Shown: positions 38,287 to 51,332 of the stretch, one piece after another
Layout: each line of letters starts with the position of its first letter
Numbering within the stretch: position 1 is the stretch's first letter
Origin: Cycas panzhihuaensis
Lineage: Eukaryota > Cycadophyta
DNA: 64,000 nucleotides
NCBI GenBank assembly: GCA_023213395.1
Contig: CM041465.1
Span: 186,069,741-186,133,740 of the forward strand
Direction of reading: 5' to 3'
Notes under the pieces: model-generated
Told to the model about the DNA's origin: nothing
The model's database searches: none
Seen by the model: only the letters and a program-made list of their open reading frames with translations
Position numbers and translations under genes: made by a program

Positions 38287-38549
38287 ATTAAAAATTAGAG
38301 CAAACTAGATCGAATATGCATACCCCAATAACAAAAATAAGTACACAAGGAGATTCAATGGGTAAACCCACCTTAGAACATCAATTACATTGGATCCAAA
38401 AAGAATAAGAGTATAAATGGTCTTTAAGTATTTATAGATTCATAAGACCAAAAATATTAAATATCTTTTACATTTGTCGACCCAAACAAATAATGATAAA
38501 GATTTGTATACGATAATAGATTACATTTACTTTAGTCGGGTAATATTTT

Positions 38550-41217
38550 AATAGTATCCTCATAGTCAATTCCTTCCTTTCACTTAAATCCCAGTGTAAT
38601 AAGCTTGGTCTTAAACTTTTCCACCTCTCCATCAGAGTAGAACTCTATCTTGTAGGCTCACTTATATCCTACAAGATTCTTCATCGAAAGTAGTGGAACT
38701 AAATTCCACATGTCATTCTTTAGTAAAGAATTATAATCCTCCTCAATTACAACTCTCCATCTTGAATCTCATTTTGCCTCATCAAATGAATCAGGATCAC
38801 TAGAATCATTGGTTTTTACCAGTAGAGTTCAAATGGTATGTTGACTTTGTGTTCATCGATCATCAGTTAAGGTATATATCACTACATCGAAATCTTCTAG
38901 AGTCTTCCTTACCCATAAAGGTATTGAAAGACCTATTGTTAGAGGTACTTCAACTCACGGTGACTTCTTACTATTACTCATCTCACTTGATCCTACTTCC
39001 TCAAGTGTTTCAGTAATTAGCTCATTGTCCTCTTCGCTTGATGAATCTAGAAATAGGAGAAGGGAGGGTAAAAAGGCTTCTTCGATGATTAGTCAGTATG
39101 GTACATCAATGTCTCATCAAATTTGACATCCCAACTAACCATAATCTTCTTTCCCTGTGGATCCCATAGTCTGTAGGCTTTATTCTTAGTGCAATACCCC
39201 ATGAATATGCACTTTAGACTTTTCTGATCCAGCTTCTTTTAGGTATCATCTGGGATGTGGGCATATGTGATACACCAAAATATTCTTAAATGGCTAATGA
39301 CAGGCTTATGACTGATCTATTTTTTCTTTGAAGGTTATTCTACGAACTGCTTGAGTGGGTACCCAATTTAAAAATAATAGTCACGATAGTTTCTACCCGA
39401 AACTTCGGTTGCAGGTTTTTATCATGCACCATACACCTCACCATCTCCATCATGGTATGATTCTTTATTTCAGAAATTCCATTCTATTATAGGATATATG
39501 GGATCGTAAATTCCTACTTTATATGATAATCATGGCAGAACTGATTGAACATATTGTTGTCATATTCTATGTAATTATCACCTCTTAATGACTTTATTTT
39601 CTTATCATATTCATTTTCAACTATCACTTTCTAGTCACAAAAGCGATCAAACATGTCTGACTTGTTCTTGAGAAAGTAAACCTAGGCCTTCTTGGTGTAG
39701 TCATCTATAAATACAAGAGTATAATAAGCTCCAGATATCGAAGGGTTAGGAAGAGTACCTATTATGTCTGAATGTAAAAGCTCTAGCTTCTCCTTGGCCA
39801 TCCAGGCATTATCCCAAGCAAAAGGATAGTTGTGGTGCTTGCCATACAAACACCCTTTATACATACCATCTGAGTAGGTAGCCAATGGTAATCCTTCTAC
39901 CATATTCAACTTCTTTAACAGTGTTATACTCCTATAATTAAGGTGACTTAGGTAGTTATGCCATAACTTACTCATGTCATCCACGCTGGTAACAAAGGTG
40001 GAGGACTTCTTTTGAGACTGAAACTTTTCAAACATCCAAAAGTTGTCACTTACTTTCCCAGTAGCTATGACAATAAAGTTCTATTTTGGATCCTTAATCA
40101 GGTATTTGTCATCATAGAGCTCCACCTTCATACCTTGTTTACAGATCTCTAGGCTAAAGGAAGGTTTAACTACATCTTCAATATATAATATATTTGGTAA
40201 ATTTACTTCCTGCAATGGAAACTTCACTGATACCTTCTACTAGCAAGACATGAGTATCTCCAAGGACAATCTCAACATCACTCTAATTTGAAGTCATCGT
40301 ATCAAAGTTTCATCTCTGGTTAGAAATATGCTTTTGTACTCCAAAGTCAAGCACCCAATAATCTCTCTGATCTAATTTAGCTGATAAGGCTTTTGCTTGG
40401 ATACATTGAGCAGCAACATTCTTCCCTTTATCATCTTGATTGACTTTGCACTTGTCATGATGCTTGAACCAATAATTCTTCTAGTGATGATTCTTCTTGC
40501 AGTAATTACATTTCCCATTGAACTTCTTTTTGTCTTAAGAACTTTCTCCTGACCTATGTATGGTCTTCTTCTCCTTAGTGGCCTCCTTCCTCTAAGATTT
40601 CATAGTTAAGGCCTGACTTGATCTAAAACCTCCAAGCATACCATGATGTTTGAGCTTAGCATCCTTTGCTAGAATTAGGTTTTTAAGTCTGTCAAACGTC
40701 TCTGCTTCTATCACTTTATTTTTACCATAAGTAGTTTGGAATGTGGCGAAGGTAGCCAATAGTTTCAACATGATTATTATGAATAGTAATACATTATTGA
40801 TTGAGTTTGGATTTAGTTCCTCTAGATTATTCTTCAAGTCTATAATCTTATTAAGATAGGAGCTGATGTTGTTCTCATCCTCCACACATAAGTTGAGTAA
40901 TTTCAACATCAGTGCAAGATGTCTATTCATCTATTTTTTTTCAAACGTATCACATATTTTTTCTATATTTTAACTGGTTTATCTAGATTGTGAACCAATG
41001 TTCTCTGGTCGAATGGAAGTGACAGTTTCAATAGTCCCACAACCATAAATTGTTTCTCTTCGAGACAAGTTCGTTCCTTATAGTTTAGTAGAATCATGTC
41101 TACTTTCACCTTGGTGATTCCCCAAAGTTGATTCACCATCAGAATAAGCTCCATATTAGCCTTCCACTCACTGAAATTGTTACCATTGAAGATAACTTTA
41201 GGTATAATGTATTCCAT
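38550..41217 (-). pseudogene. Copia E gag to RT
   Basis: Gag starts MEYIIPKVIFNGNNFSEW (41217) and runs to about 40592 with a frameshift near 40950. Degenerate knuckle residues lie near 40500-40400. GAG-pre-integrase and start of integrase are open at 40035-39682 (KLWHNYLSHLNYRSITLL, CLYGKHHNYPF, YTLVFIDDYTKKA). The integrase end and linker (39670-38800) have many stops. The RT N-terminus reads WNLVPLLSMKNLVGYK near 38700. Most of RT and RNase H is missing. Confidence 0.85.
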
Positions 41218-42739
41218 CTTCGAGAAATGAGCTTTATTATAAAATAATTAATACTAAAACAAATGTCTGTAGGATAAAATTACACCCCCATGTCCTCCTC
41301 TAGCTCATGAGCACACTTCTAAGGGCACCTAGCATTGACTATACCCAAATTAATTAAGCTATTAATTATTTATACCTCATCAACTATCAATAAATGACCT
41401 TAAAATACCCTAAAAAGGTGTAAAAAATAACCCTTGAGGCACTCAAAACAATGCTCTAAGAACAAAGGATGGCTCCACACGACTATAGTGCATAGTCTCC
41501 AAGTCTAAATCACAAAAGATCTCCTCAATCCACACTTAAAATAGAACAAGAACACTCCAAATACACTCATAATAGGTAAAATATAATTTATCAAAGGTCT
41601 AAGGGTCTCCTTTTTATATTTTGTTATTGAGAAGAATATACCAAAAGGCATATTCTTAGAGTTGTGACTTTTTAAATACACGACACCTTATCACTTAATC
41701 CATGTGATTAAAATGAAAAGCATAAGAGATATTATGATTTACTAAGTATCAAACCTTAGTAAAAATCATTCAAAAGTGAAATAAAAAGTTGCCTTTACGT
41801 GATACTATGAGGTGCAACTACCATAATACTAAACTAGCTTACATACACTACATGGAGCAACGCATGGAGATAGAGGATTACGCCCACTATGTGTTATTAA
41901 TAAGCAGCCTGAATACTATCCAACCACCTCCAAAACATGGCCAACTAGTCTTTAAAGAGAGAAAAAGACTTAAATATAATAGTTAAATAGTCCCAACTTC
42001 ACCCAATAGCCTCTAGATCATGCCCAACCAATACACTACACTCTCAGACAAGCTCAAAATAATTGTATAATTCTTATTTAAAGCACATAAGTCTCTAAAA
42101 TAACATATACATAGCCTAACTATCTCTCAACACACAAATGAAGGCTTAACAAGGTGTATCCAATGAAGATAAGAGGTCATACTCCCACTTACAAAAGCAC
42201 TACAACTCAAAAATATAGTAGACAATGCTTTATACTACTATGTGCTTCATCAAATCTCAGTATAAAGGGATGAAAATGACTCAAGAAGGCTCTAATATCT
42301 CCATTAGACAGACTGAATGAAGGTGAAACCAGAAAAAACCTTTATCTTTTTTTAATTTTATAGTATTTTGGGTGAAAAAATGACTAACTTACTTATGTGC
42401 AAGGTTGGATGTCCTTATAGTTTTTGAATCACCATCAATGTATGCTCTACTAGCTTGAATTACTATAACAATTCATCAATCATCTTCAGATGACCCCCAA
42501 CAAGCCAACTCCAACAAAAAACACAGTTTACACACCTAAATATCGACTTCCAAGTACCTTTATTCTTTGTTGAATAATGATCTTCACTACTTCAACCACC
42601 ATTGATATACTATGCCTGCTTTTGTATGTTGTTAGGATTGATGGACCCTCAAGACTCATCTTAGGTTAGATGGCGTTACCGGCAACCAATAATCACATCG
42701 CTCTGCTCAACATTAGGCTTCAACTGTGTAGGATCTTAC

Positions 42740-42752
42740 GGCTCTGATACCA
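42740..42752 (-). promoter_or_regulatory. Primer binding site of copia E
   Basis: The minus strand reads TGGTATCAGAGCC, an exact copia PBS for initiator tRNA-Met, directly after the LTR end TTAAACA. Confidence 0.88.
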
Positions 42753-43126
42753 TGTTTAAGAACATGAAATCATACACAAATATTCCCAACTGCATAATCT
42801 TTCACTGTACATAGTAAGAAAACAAATATACATATATAATAGATGCACAATACACAGGAATCTACATGAGAAAATCCTTAAAAAAAAAAACCCACCACAA
42901 AAGGATCCTTGATGGATCACTTGATTATTTCATAATGAAGTGATATAAGGATCTTCAATGATGAATACACAAGGCCTCAAGGTATTTATACTCTCCCAAG
43001 AGGTGTCATATGATTCGGGTTATGACCCTCTGAATAAGTTACATTTTTTTGGCTTCATATATTTTTACTTAATTAAACCACATTAACATTAACTAAGTGG
43101 CTTAATAATTAATTACCATATTAATA
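42753..43126 (-). repeat. 5' LTR of copia E
   Basis: Aligned in reverse with 45181-45510. Shared parts include AGGGTCATAACC, GACACCTCTTGG and GGTGGGTTTTTT followed by AAGGATTTT. The start is set by alignment and reads TATTAATATGG instead of TG. Confidence 0.75.
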
Positions 43127-43149
43127 TGATAAAAAATCTTGTATTTCAC

Positions 43150-44070
43150 GATCGTACTAAATATATAAGTACAAAAGTCCATAGAATTTGAAAACTAGTT
43201 TGTGACGGCATTATTCAATTAGAGCACTGTCCCACAGCAGATCAAATGGATGATATCTTTACTAAACTACTACAAAAGATGAAGTTTGAACAGTTTCGTA
43301 GGCAGCTCGGCCTTTAGGACTCCATCTCCAATTGATTGGAAGAGAGGATAATAGAGTCTTCATACTCTATTCCATTCATGAAAACCCCTTATGGGCATGA
43401 AAGAATAAGAGTAAGTCTCTACTCTACCCTATTTGCAAAAACCCCTTATGGGTATGAAAGGATAAGGGTTGTGCTTATCTTGAAAAATTAGAACCTATGG
43501 AAACCCGAAAAGGCATGGGGGATGACCAAACGATATATGGAGACTCGATAGATCAAGCTATATATTTAAGTTACTTGGCTATCTGGCTACATCAAGAGCC
43601 ATCTTATCCATTTTGATTTAAGGGGCTATATATCTTAGAAAGTTTATGGATTTTCATTCCTCATAAGTATTTTCTCATAAAAGTGTCAATGTAATAATGA
43701 GGCTCAAATAAAGACCTCATAGAATAAAATTTATCATAATAATATTTTACCATTAAGGGAGGGATTAATAGATGTTAATACATCAAGGTCATTAGATTAA
43801 TTATTTGAAGGTGACTTTAGGTTAGCTAAGTCACATAGTTAAATGTAATTTCATTTACATTTAAGTGTAATTTTGGGATCATGTCATTAGACGGGAAACT
43901 CCTTTGGAAACCTAATGTATGTCCTCTGTTATATAAGGTTGAATGTGAAAGGGAGAGTAATAATTCTCACCTCTCATTTTTACTCTCAATCTTGTTCTCT
44001 TCATTTTGCTGTTATTATGTGCCATTACTTTAGTGTAGTAGAGTGTGACAACTAGATCCTTTATCCAACA
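43150..44070 (+). mobile_element. 3' end of another copia element (RNase H tail, PPT, LTR)
   Basis: The plus strand reads IIQLEHCPTADQMDDIFTKL and then QFRRQLGL with a stop at 43315-43317, the conserved end of copia RNase H. A 450-bp non-coding stretch follows, then a polypurine tract (AAGGGAGGGA, about 43754-43764) and an LTR starting TGTTAATACATC at 43773 and probably ending CCAACA at 44070. The 5' part was displaced or lost where copia E's LTR begins, so E may have inserted here. Confidence 0.75.
43773..44070 (+). repeat. Probable 3' LTR
   Basis: TG...CA boundaries after a polypurine tract, about 298 bp. No partner LTR lies in the window, so the right boundary is tentative. Confidence 0.6.
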
Positions 44071-45180
44071 CAACAAGTTAGGGTTAATTCCTTAGTGGGG
44101 TATAATCATGTAGATGTGCTTTACCTATTAAAACCTATCCATAAAAACTTATACTATTGAGTGATTCTAATAGATGTAAGGGTACTAAAGAGTGAGTGAG
44201 TTGACTCTATGCTTATTCTTTAGGAATGTATTATGAAACTATGGCTAGTTGAGTGGCCTTCTCTAGAGAGACCATAAGGGGGCTTTATGTTTTCACTACC
44301 TATATTATTCAAGATTATTCGATACTATCTCATGGTTTATCTTGGAATTCTTTACCAAGGTTGGAGATGGTGATTTTAATAGGGTTAAGGTTATATTACA
44401 ATGGGAGACCACCTAATAATCTTGAATAAGAGGAGAGGACAAGTAGCTTTAATGACTTCAATTTGGCCTTTTCTACCTTACTATAGAAAATAATATCAAT
44501 ATGATAGCCTAGTACTAGTACTTTCTTTATAACAAGTTGAGCCCCCATCTATTAGGTTAATTTTCTTTTTATTTCTCATTCATCTATTTGCCCATTAAGT
44601 TCTTTAAACTCCTACATTGATCATTACTTATTTTGATTATGTGAAACATATTTCATTCTTATTCAATCAAGTTTTTCCTTATTTAATCCTTTTTCTAATT
44701 CATAAAATATAGACTCTAATGTAGTCTTAACTTGCACTAGTCATATAGGTTATTTTAGATGGAAACTATGAGTATTATATTCCCACATTAATAACCATTT
44801 AAAAAGCCTTTGGTAAAGACCCCTTAATTCAAAAGGAGGTTGGCCTGTGTTCTTTTCCTGTTTTTATGATAAACTTATTCCAATAAAATTTCATAATACT
44901 AGTATCTAGCACTAGGTTGGGAAACACTCTATAAGTGCTTTGAAGTGGAGGTATTGTAGAAAAGTTTATTACTTAATGTATGTTATACTTATAAACATAA
45001 AGTGTATACTTTTACTTCAAATTTATATAGGAATTAATAGGATTATTTACAAAGCATTTTTCCTATAGTTGATGATAAAAAAAATTATACAAAATCATTT
45101 ATAAAATGTGTTGCGCAAAATAATTTATGGTGTCTTATATATTTATAATTCCATATTATTTTATATAAAGCTTTACATAG
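44071..45180. other. Unassigned sequence
   Basis: AT-rich, no open frame of note and no similarity to other parts of the window that I can see. Confidence 0.5.
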
Positions 45181-48100
45181 TGTTAACGTGGCATCTATTT
45201 GTTAAGCCACAAATTAATTAAGGTGATTAAGCAAAAAGGTGCAAGTTATTTGAAGGGTCATAACCTTAATTGGGTGACACCTCTTGGAAGAGTATTAAAG
45301 CCTTGAGTATTTTATGTATCAAAATTATTATGCAATAATAAATGTGATCCAGAAGGATCTTTTATGGTGGGTTTTTTCCTAAAAGGATTTTTCCACATAA
45401 ATCTTGTATACTATGCATCTATATTCTATGCATATTTTTGTTTGCTTACTGTGTATAGTTAAAGATTCTACAAATGCGAATATACCTACATGATTTTATG
45501 TTCCCAAATGTGGTATCAGATTCATAGGGTCCTACACAACTTAAGCTTGATATTGAGTAGAGTGGTAAGATCACCAATTTCTAGGAGAAGCCATTAAACC
45601 CAAGACTTGTCCTAAGGGTCCATCATCTCTAGCAATGCACAAAAGTAGGTACAATAGATCAGTGGTGGTTGAAGTAGTGAAAATCATTATTCAACGGAGC
45701 ATAAGGGTCTATTAGAGTTAATAATTAGGCATGAAGGCTATAGTTATGGTGTGAGTTAGCTCATTGGGGGTCATTCAAAGTGGGTTGATGATCTATAAAG
45801 TTTATTCAAGCTAGCGAAGCATGTACTGATAGTGATTTGACGACTATGAGAATAACCATCTATATATATATATATGTAAGTGAGTTATTTACTTATTTAA
45901 GACACTATAAAATTTAAAAGGGAGCAAGTTTTTTTTAGTATTACTTACATCTAATCTATATAAGAGAGAGATTGGAGCCTATTTGGAATGTTTTTAGTCC
46001 TCTATACTCAGATTAGATTGAGTATATAGTAGTACAAAGTATTAATTGCTGAAATTTTAAGTCTCATTATCCTTATATGAGGGAAAGGCCCCCTTTATTT
46101 TAGCTATATGCATAAACATAGCCTGAATCTACATGCTAAGAGGTGTTTGGGTGAGTTTTAGTATTGGTTGGGTGTGTTTGGGAGGTGGCTGGGCCTTATA
46201 AAGACTGTTTACTAGTCGTACTAAAGGTGTTTGTACCCATAGCCTTCTTTGTTGGCAACTTGAAGGACATAATCTGTGTCTATACTACAATAGCTATTAT
46301 CCACATGGTTGGGCTCTTATATAAAGTTGTTGGGCTTAGATCCATTCACATACCAGTCGTATAATAAGTGCAGGTTTGTGGTTTAAGTGTTGGTCCGTTC
46401 ATAATGCCCAGGCAAAAATTGAGTTGTGGAAGCTGCGTCTCTTGGAATCATATAATGCGACTTATTGTATCACTTTTTTAATGATATTTTACTAAGTTAA
46501 GACCTTAATAATTTATTGAGATGATGTAATGAAAAAAAAAAAGCATGTGGGTTATGTGATGAGGTGCGGTTATTTATATAAAGTCACAATTATTGGAATA
46601 TATCCTCTAGTATATTCTCTTTATAATTGAACTTTATAAAAGGCCCTTAGACCATTGAAAAATCATATTATTTTATAGTGTATTATATTTTAGGACTCCT
46701 TTAGCCATTTTGAGTGTGGATTGAGGAGATCTTTTATGGTTGTAACTTGGAGACTCTGTAATTCTACCTTGTGGAGCTATCCCTGTTCTTAGAGCACCTT
46801 TTGTAAGTGACTAAAGGGTCATTTTTTATACTTTTGAGTTTATTTAAAGGCATTTTGAAGCTATATATAAGGGGAAAACAATAAATGACTCACTTAACGT
46901 GTGTATAGTTAGTGTTTGGGGTCCTCCAGAGTGTGCCCTTCAACTAGAGGAGGACATAGGGGCACATTTTTTATCCAAAACCTTGAGTTAGAGGAGGACA
47001 TATAGGTGCATTTTTTATCCAAAAGACAATTGTTTTGGTGTTATTTGACATATATTAGGGCATATTTCTTGAGATGGAGCACCTTATGTGCAAAGTTATC
47101 TTCAATGGTTATAATTTTAATGAGTGGAAGGCCAATATAGAGCTTATTTTGATGGTGAATCGACTCTAGAGTATTACTAAGGCTAAAGTGGACGTGATTC
47201 CACTAGACCATAAAGAGCGTGTTCATCTCGAAGAGAAGACATTTATGGTCATAGGACTATTAAAACTATCACTGGCACTAGACCAATGAGCTTTAATTTA
47301 TAATCTAGATGAACTAGACAAAATATGGACAAAACTGTGTGATTCATTTAAGAAGAAGAAGACAAATAGACATTTTTCTCTAATGTTGGAGTTACTTAAT
47401 TCGTGTATGGAAGATTAAAATAACATTATCTCCAACTTGAATAAGATTATAGATTTAAAGAATAAGCTAGAAGGACTAAAGTAGAATTTGATTATTATTA
47501 TTCACAATAATCATGTCGAAGCTACCAATTGTGTTCACCACTTTTAAAACCATTTATGGTAGAGATGAGATGATGAAGGCAAAGACTTTTGATGGGCTTA
47601 AAAACCTAATTCCAGCAGAAGATTCCAAGCTTAAACATCATGGTATGCTTGGAGGTTCAGAATCAAGTCAGGCCCTAGCTATGAAGACTTAGAGGAAGGA
47701 GGTCGCTAAGGAGGAGGAGATCACATAGAGGTCAGAAGAAAATTCATAAGATAAGAAGAAGTTCAATGGAAAATGCAAGTACTACAAGAAGGATGGTCAC
47801 TAAAAAAATAGAATTACTGGTTCAAAAGATGTGATAAGCATAAAGTATGTCAAGATGATAAAGGAAAGAGCGTTGCTACTCATTGTGTTAGAGCATAGAC
47901 CTTATCAGTCGAGTCAGATCAAAGAGATTATTTGGTACTTGACTCAAGGGTGTAGAAGCACATCTCCTACCAAAAGCACAACTTTAATACAATAAATGAG
48001 AATTAGAGTGATGCTAAAATTATCCTTAGAGATGCTTGTGTTCTGTCGATGTAAGGTATTAACATAGTATTCATTACAGGAGGTAAGTTTACTAAGCTAT

Positions 48101-49190
48101 ACTATATACCCAAGATACATTTGAACCTTCTTTTAGCCTAGGAAATTTGTAAATAGGGCATGAAGATGGAGATTTATAATGATAAATGCCTGATTAAGGA
48201 TTTGAAGTAGAACTTTTCTATCATTGCTATTAGGAAAGTCAGGGATAAGTTCTGGGTATTTGAGAAATTTTAATCTTAGAAGAAGTCTTATGCCTTTATT
48301 ACCAACATTAATGACGTGAGTAAACTTTGGCATAATCACCTAGGACACCTTAATTATAGGAGCATTGTACTACTGAAGAGGTTGAAGATGGTGGATGGAT
48401 TTCCATCAGTTTCCTGCTCAGATGGTATTTGTAAAGGGTGTATGTATGGTAAGCATCACTGCTACCATTTTGTTTTGGAGAATACCTAAAGAGCCAAGGA
48501 GAAATTAGAGCTTGTACATCCAAATATAATAGGTCCTCTCTTAAACACTTCTATATCAGGAGCTTATTATACCCTTGTGTTTGTAGATGATTACACTAGG
48601 AAGGTCTGAGTTTACTTTTTCAAAAATAAGTCAGATATATTTAATCACTTTTGTGACAGGAAAGCAATAGTAAAAAATGAAAGTGACAAAAAGATTAAGT
48701 TGTTAAGAAGTGATAATAGCAAGGAATATGAAAACCATGCATTTAATTAATTTTGATACAATCATGGTATAAAGTAGGAATTTACATTCCTGTATATCCC
48801 ACAACAAAATGGAGTTGCTAAATAAAAAATCGTACCATGATAGAGATGGTGAGGTGTATGGTACATGTTAAAAACATGCCACTGATGTTTTGGATAGAGG
48901 TTGTGGTGACTACTATTTATATTTTGAACTGGGTACCCACTAAAGTAGTTCACAACATGACCCTTGAAGAGAAATAGATTGGATGGAAGCCTGTCATTAG
49001 CTATTTGAAAACCATTGGATGTATTAGATATACCTACATCATAGATGATACTCGCAAGAAGTTGGATTAGAAGATTCTAAAGTGCATATTCATGCAGTAT
49101 TACAATGAGAATAAAGCCTACAAACTATGGGATCCATCGGGGAAAAAGATTGTGATTAGTCGAGATATAAAATTTGATGATTCATGAGTA
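45181..49190 (+). mobile_element. Copia relic F (5' LTR, leader, gag to integrase)
   Basis: LTR 45181-45510 (TGTTAACGTGG start, end mutated to AAATG), PBS 45511-45520 (TGGTATCAGA), leader to 47073, gag-pol from 47074. Homology stops near 49190, before RT, so RT, RNase H and the 3' LTR are missing. It forms a head-to-head pair with copia E. Confidence 0.82.
47074..49190 (+). pseudogene. Copia F gag to integrase
   Basis: Gag begins MEHLMCKVIFNGYNFNEW and contains MVNRL, LKLSLALDQ and NRHFSLMLELLN; a frameshift near 47500 splits it. The knuckle region (about 47770-47870) is degenerate. GAG-pre-integrase is at 48300-48480 (KLWHNHLGHLNYRSIVLL, CMYGKHH). The integrase core is at 48500-48950 (YYTLVFVDDYTRKV, LLRSDNSKEYENH, PQQNGVAK). 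The last recognisable part is the segment before RT, ending KFDDS near 49185. The most decayed of the D/E/F group. Confidence 0.87.
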
Positions 49191-49194
49191 AAAT

Positions 49195-49462
49195 TTGTGT
49201 CTTTTCCGTTTGAATTATATTGCAACAGAGTCTAACTACCTTACACTAGGAGAGAGTGGCATTTAAAGAATGCACTCGTCATTCTAAGTACACTCTCCTT
49301 CCCCACTCTTAATCTAATTCTTTTTTTCAAAAATAAAAAGGAAGGAAACAAAAGAGAAAAAATAAAAAATAAAAAATAAAAAATAGAGAAAGTAGATCTT
49401 TTTCTTTAGGCATATTACTTGTTCTATTTTTCTCTTTTATGTATAAAAAATAAGAAAAAAAA

Positions 49463-49506
<44 letters not shown>

Positions 49507-51332
49507 AAACATATATATACATACATAAAAATTCCCCTAATAAAAAGGAAGCTCCCATCTTTTTTCTTTCTTATGTACATGCATTGCATTAGCACCTTCA
49601 AAAATAGTCCTTGCATAATTTCTTGTTTTCTTCTAAAACCCTAAGTGAAGAAAGGGATTGCATAATTGCCAGTCCTTAAGCTTATGTGGCAATATTGCAT
49701 TTCTAGCTAGGATAGCTATTTATATTCATTGAATAAAAAAAGCACATAGATGCATGTGGGTATATGTTTTCTTTTGTAGCATGCCATAGGCCCTCACTAT
49801 TGAAAATTTAAACCATTTACATGCACATATAAACACTTGTGTTTCCTTAGTCTAGACATTTTTACATCGTTTAAAAGTGTAATACACATCACGCTCACAT
49901 CTAAGAGGTACATAAGTTCCTCGAACAAGGCTTCGACTCACTTTCACCCTACACACTCGCCATCCATAGTCTAGGCTTGTGTTTCTAAGTTTGTTACTTG
50001 TGTTCCACCCTTTCTCATACATACTTCACATGGTTTTTAAATGGGGCTTAGCCCATGGTTTCAATGAAACCAGTGGGATGACCCTAGTATTAGCCATGCA
50101 TTAAATTAGGCCCACATTTGGGCACCATAAATATATGACCAAATGTAACCCTAAAAAATTTATAACTTCAAAAATTAGTACCACAAAGTTTAGCATGGTA
50201 TTGTGAAGAATTTTCATAGTACCATGAAGTACTAGTAAACACTTACTTGCTAGGTAAAAAATAAAGTAAGAAAACCATTAAGCAATACAAGAGCCAAAAA
50301 AGAAAGTGGAACAATCCATAAAAGGAGCATAATATAGAGAAATCTAAAGAAAATGGGACAAAACACATGAAAACAAAGGCAATATAATAGAATAGGATGA
50401 AGAAGAACATAAGCAAAGTGGCAAAGAAGCAAACAAAGCCTTGTAGAGTTACTAAGTGACCTTTCTTAACCCAGTAAACTTGAAGGGATGATGAAAATAG
50501 CCATCGACTATGGTCAAATTCATCATCAGCAAAAGGGATAATCAACTCTTCCAGCAAATCAATAAGTAAACTCAAGTATACACTCACATACAACTAATTT
50601 AAGTTATATTAAGCTATGCTAAGTAAAGAGTGAGTATATACCTTCACTTACCTATTGTCATTGTGTCCACATCATTCCCAAATTGTAGGAAATAATTAGT
50701 TGTTGTTTCTTATTTTTGTTCCATATTTTGATTGTGATGGAAATTTCAGTATGACATGATCTTTATCACTTCACATTCTTTAAAGATTTTGTTTCAGATT
50801 TTTAACATTTCAAATATTGACTTTTTGGTCTTTCAAATGATCGCTTTAGACTTTTAGTGGACATCTTTAATATTAATAGGCTTTGATGCCTAGGGGAATT
50901 ATGTTAATGTAAGAGCTTGTTTCTTTGGTTTATGTTAGGCTCCTAGGTGCTTACAAGCATTTTTTTCCCTTGAAAATATCATTATATAACTTTATAAAGT
51001 CCTCTTTATAAGGGTCATGTATATCAATTAATAATTAGGGTTTATTAATATAATTAAAGGAGTTGATTTAAGATATTCATCAGTTCATTTTTCAACAAAT
51101 TTATTGAATCTTCCCTCTCATTTAGTTTATAAATATATCATTCCATCAATAAAATGGATTGGACATTGGTCTTAGGAAATTTAGACTTGGGTTTTGAGAT
51201 AACCAATCCATATTGGTGTATAATTTCTCCATTTTGGCCCTTCTTTCATCTTCTTTTAGTCTTCCTTTATCCTTTTATCTATTTAAAGGATTAAGATGTC
51301 CTTTTGGAGGCATGTTTCCCAGATGTATATGA
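49195..51332. other. Unassigned sequence with a (TA)n(TG)n tract
   Basis: No gene is supported. A 116-codon minus-strand frame at 50243-50593 is Phe/Leu-rich low complexity with no recognisable motif. A TA/TG microsatellite lies at 49461-49507. Confidence 0.45.

Larger units (their letters stand above)
33695..38525 (-). mobile_element. Copia relic D (5' LTR, leader, gag-pol to RT)
   Basis: On the minus strand: a probable 5' LTR (about 38288-38525), PBS (38275-38286), a 1.5-kb leader, gag-pol from 36733, ending at the RT active site near 33700. The 3' third and 3' LTR are gone. Its 5' LTR abuts the broken RT of copia E, so D probably inserted into E or was joined to it by deletion. Confidence 0.75.
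38550..43126 (-). mobile_element. Copia relic E (5' LTR, leader, gag to early RT)
   Basis: 5' LTR 42753-43126, PBS 42740-42752, leader 41218-42739, gag-pol from 41217. The pol breaks at GIDYEDT in RT near 38555, where the LTR of copia D begins. The LTR and leader align in reverse with those of copia F at 45181-47073. Confidence 0.82.

Noticed and set aside
50243-50593. 116-codon minus-strand Phe/Leu-rich frame
   Set aside because: Low-complexity composition, no start context or domain, and AT-rich surroundings make a chance frame more likely.
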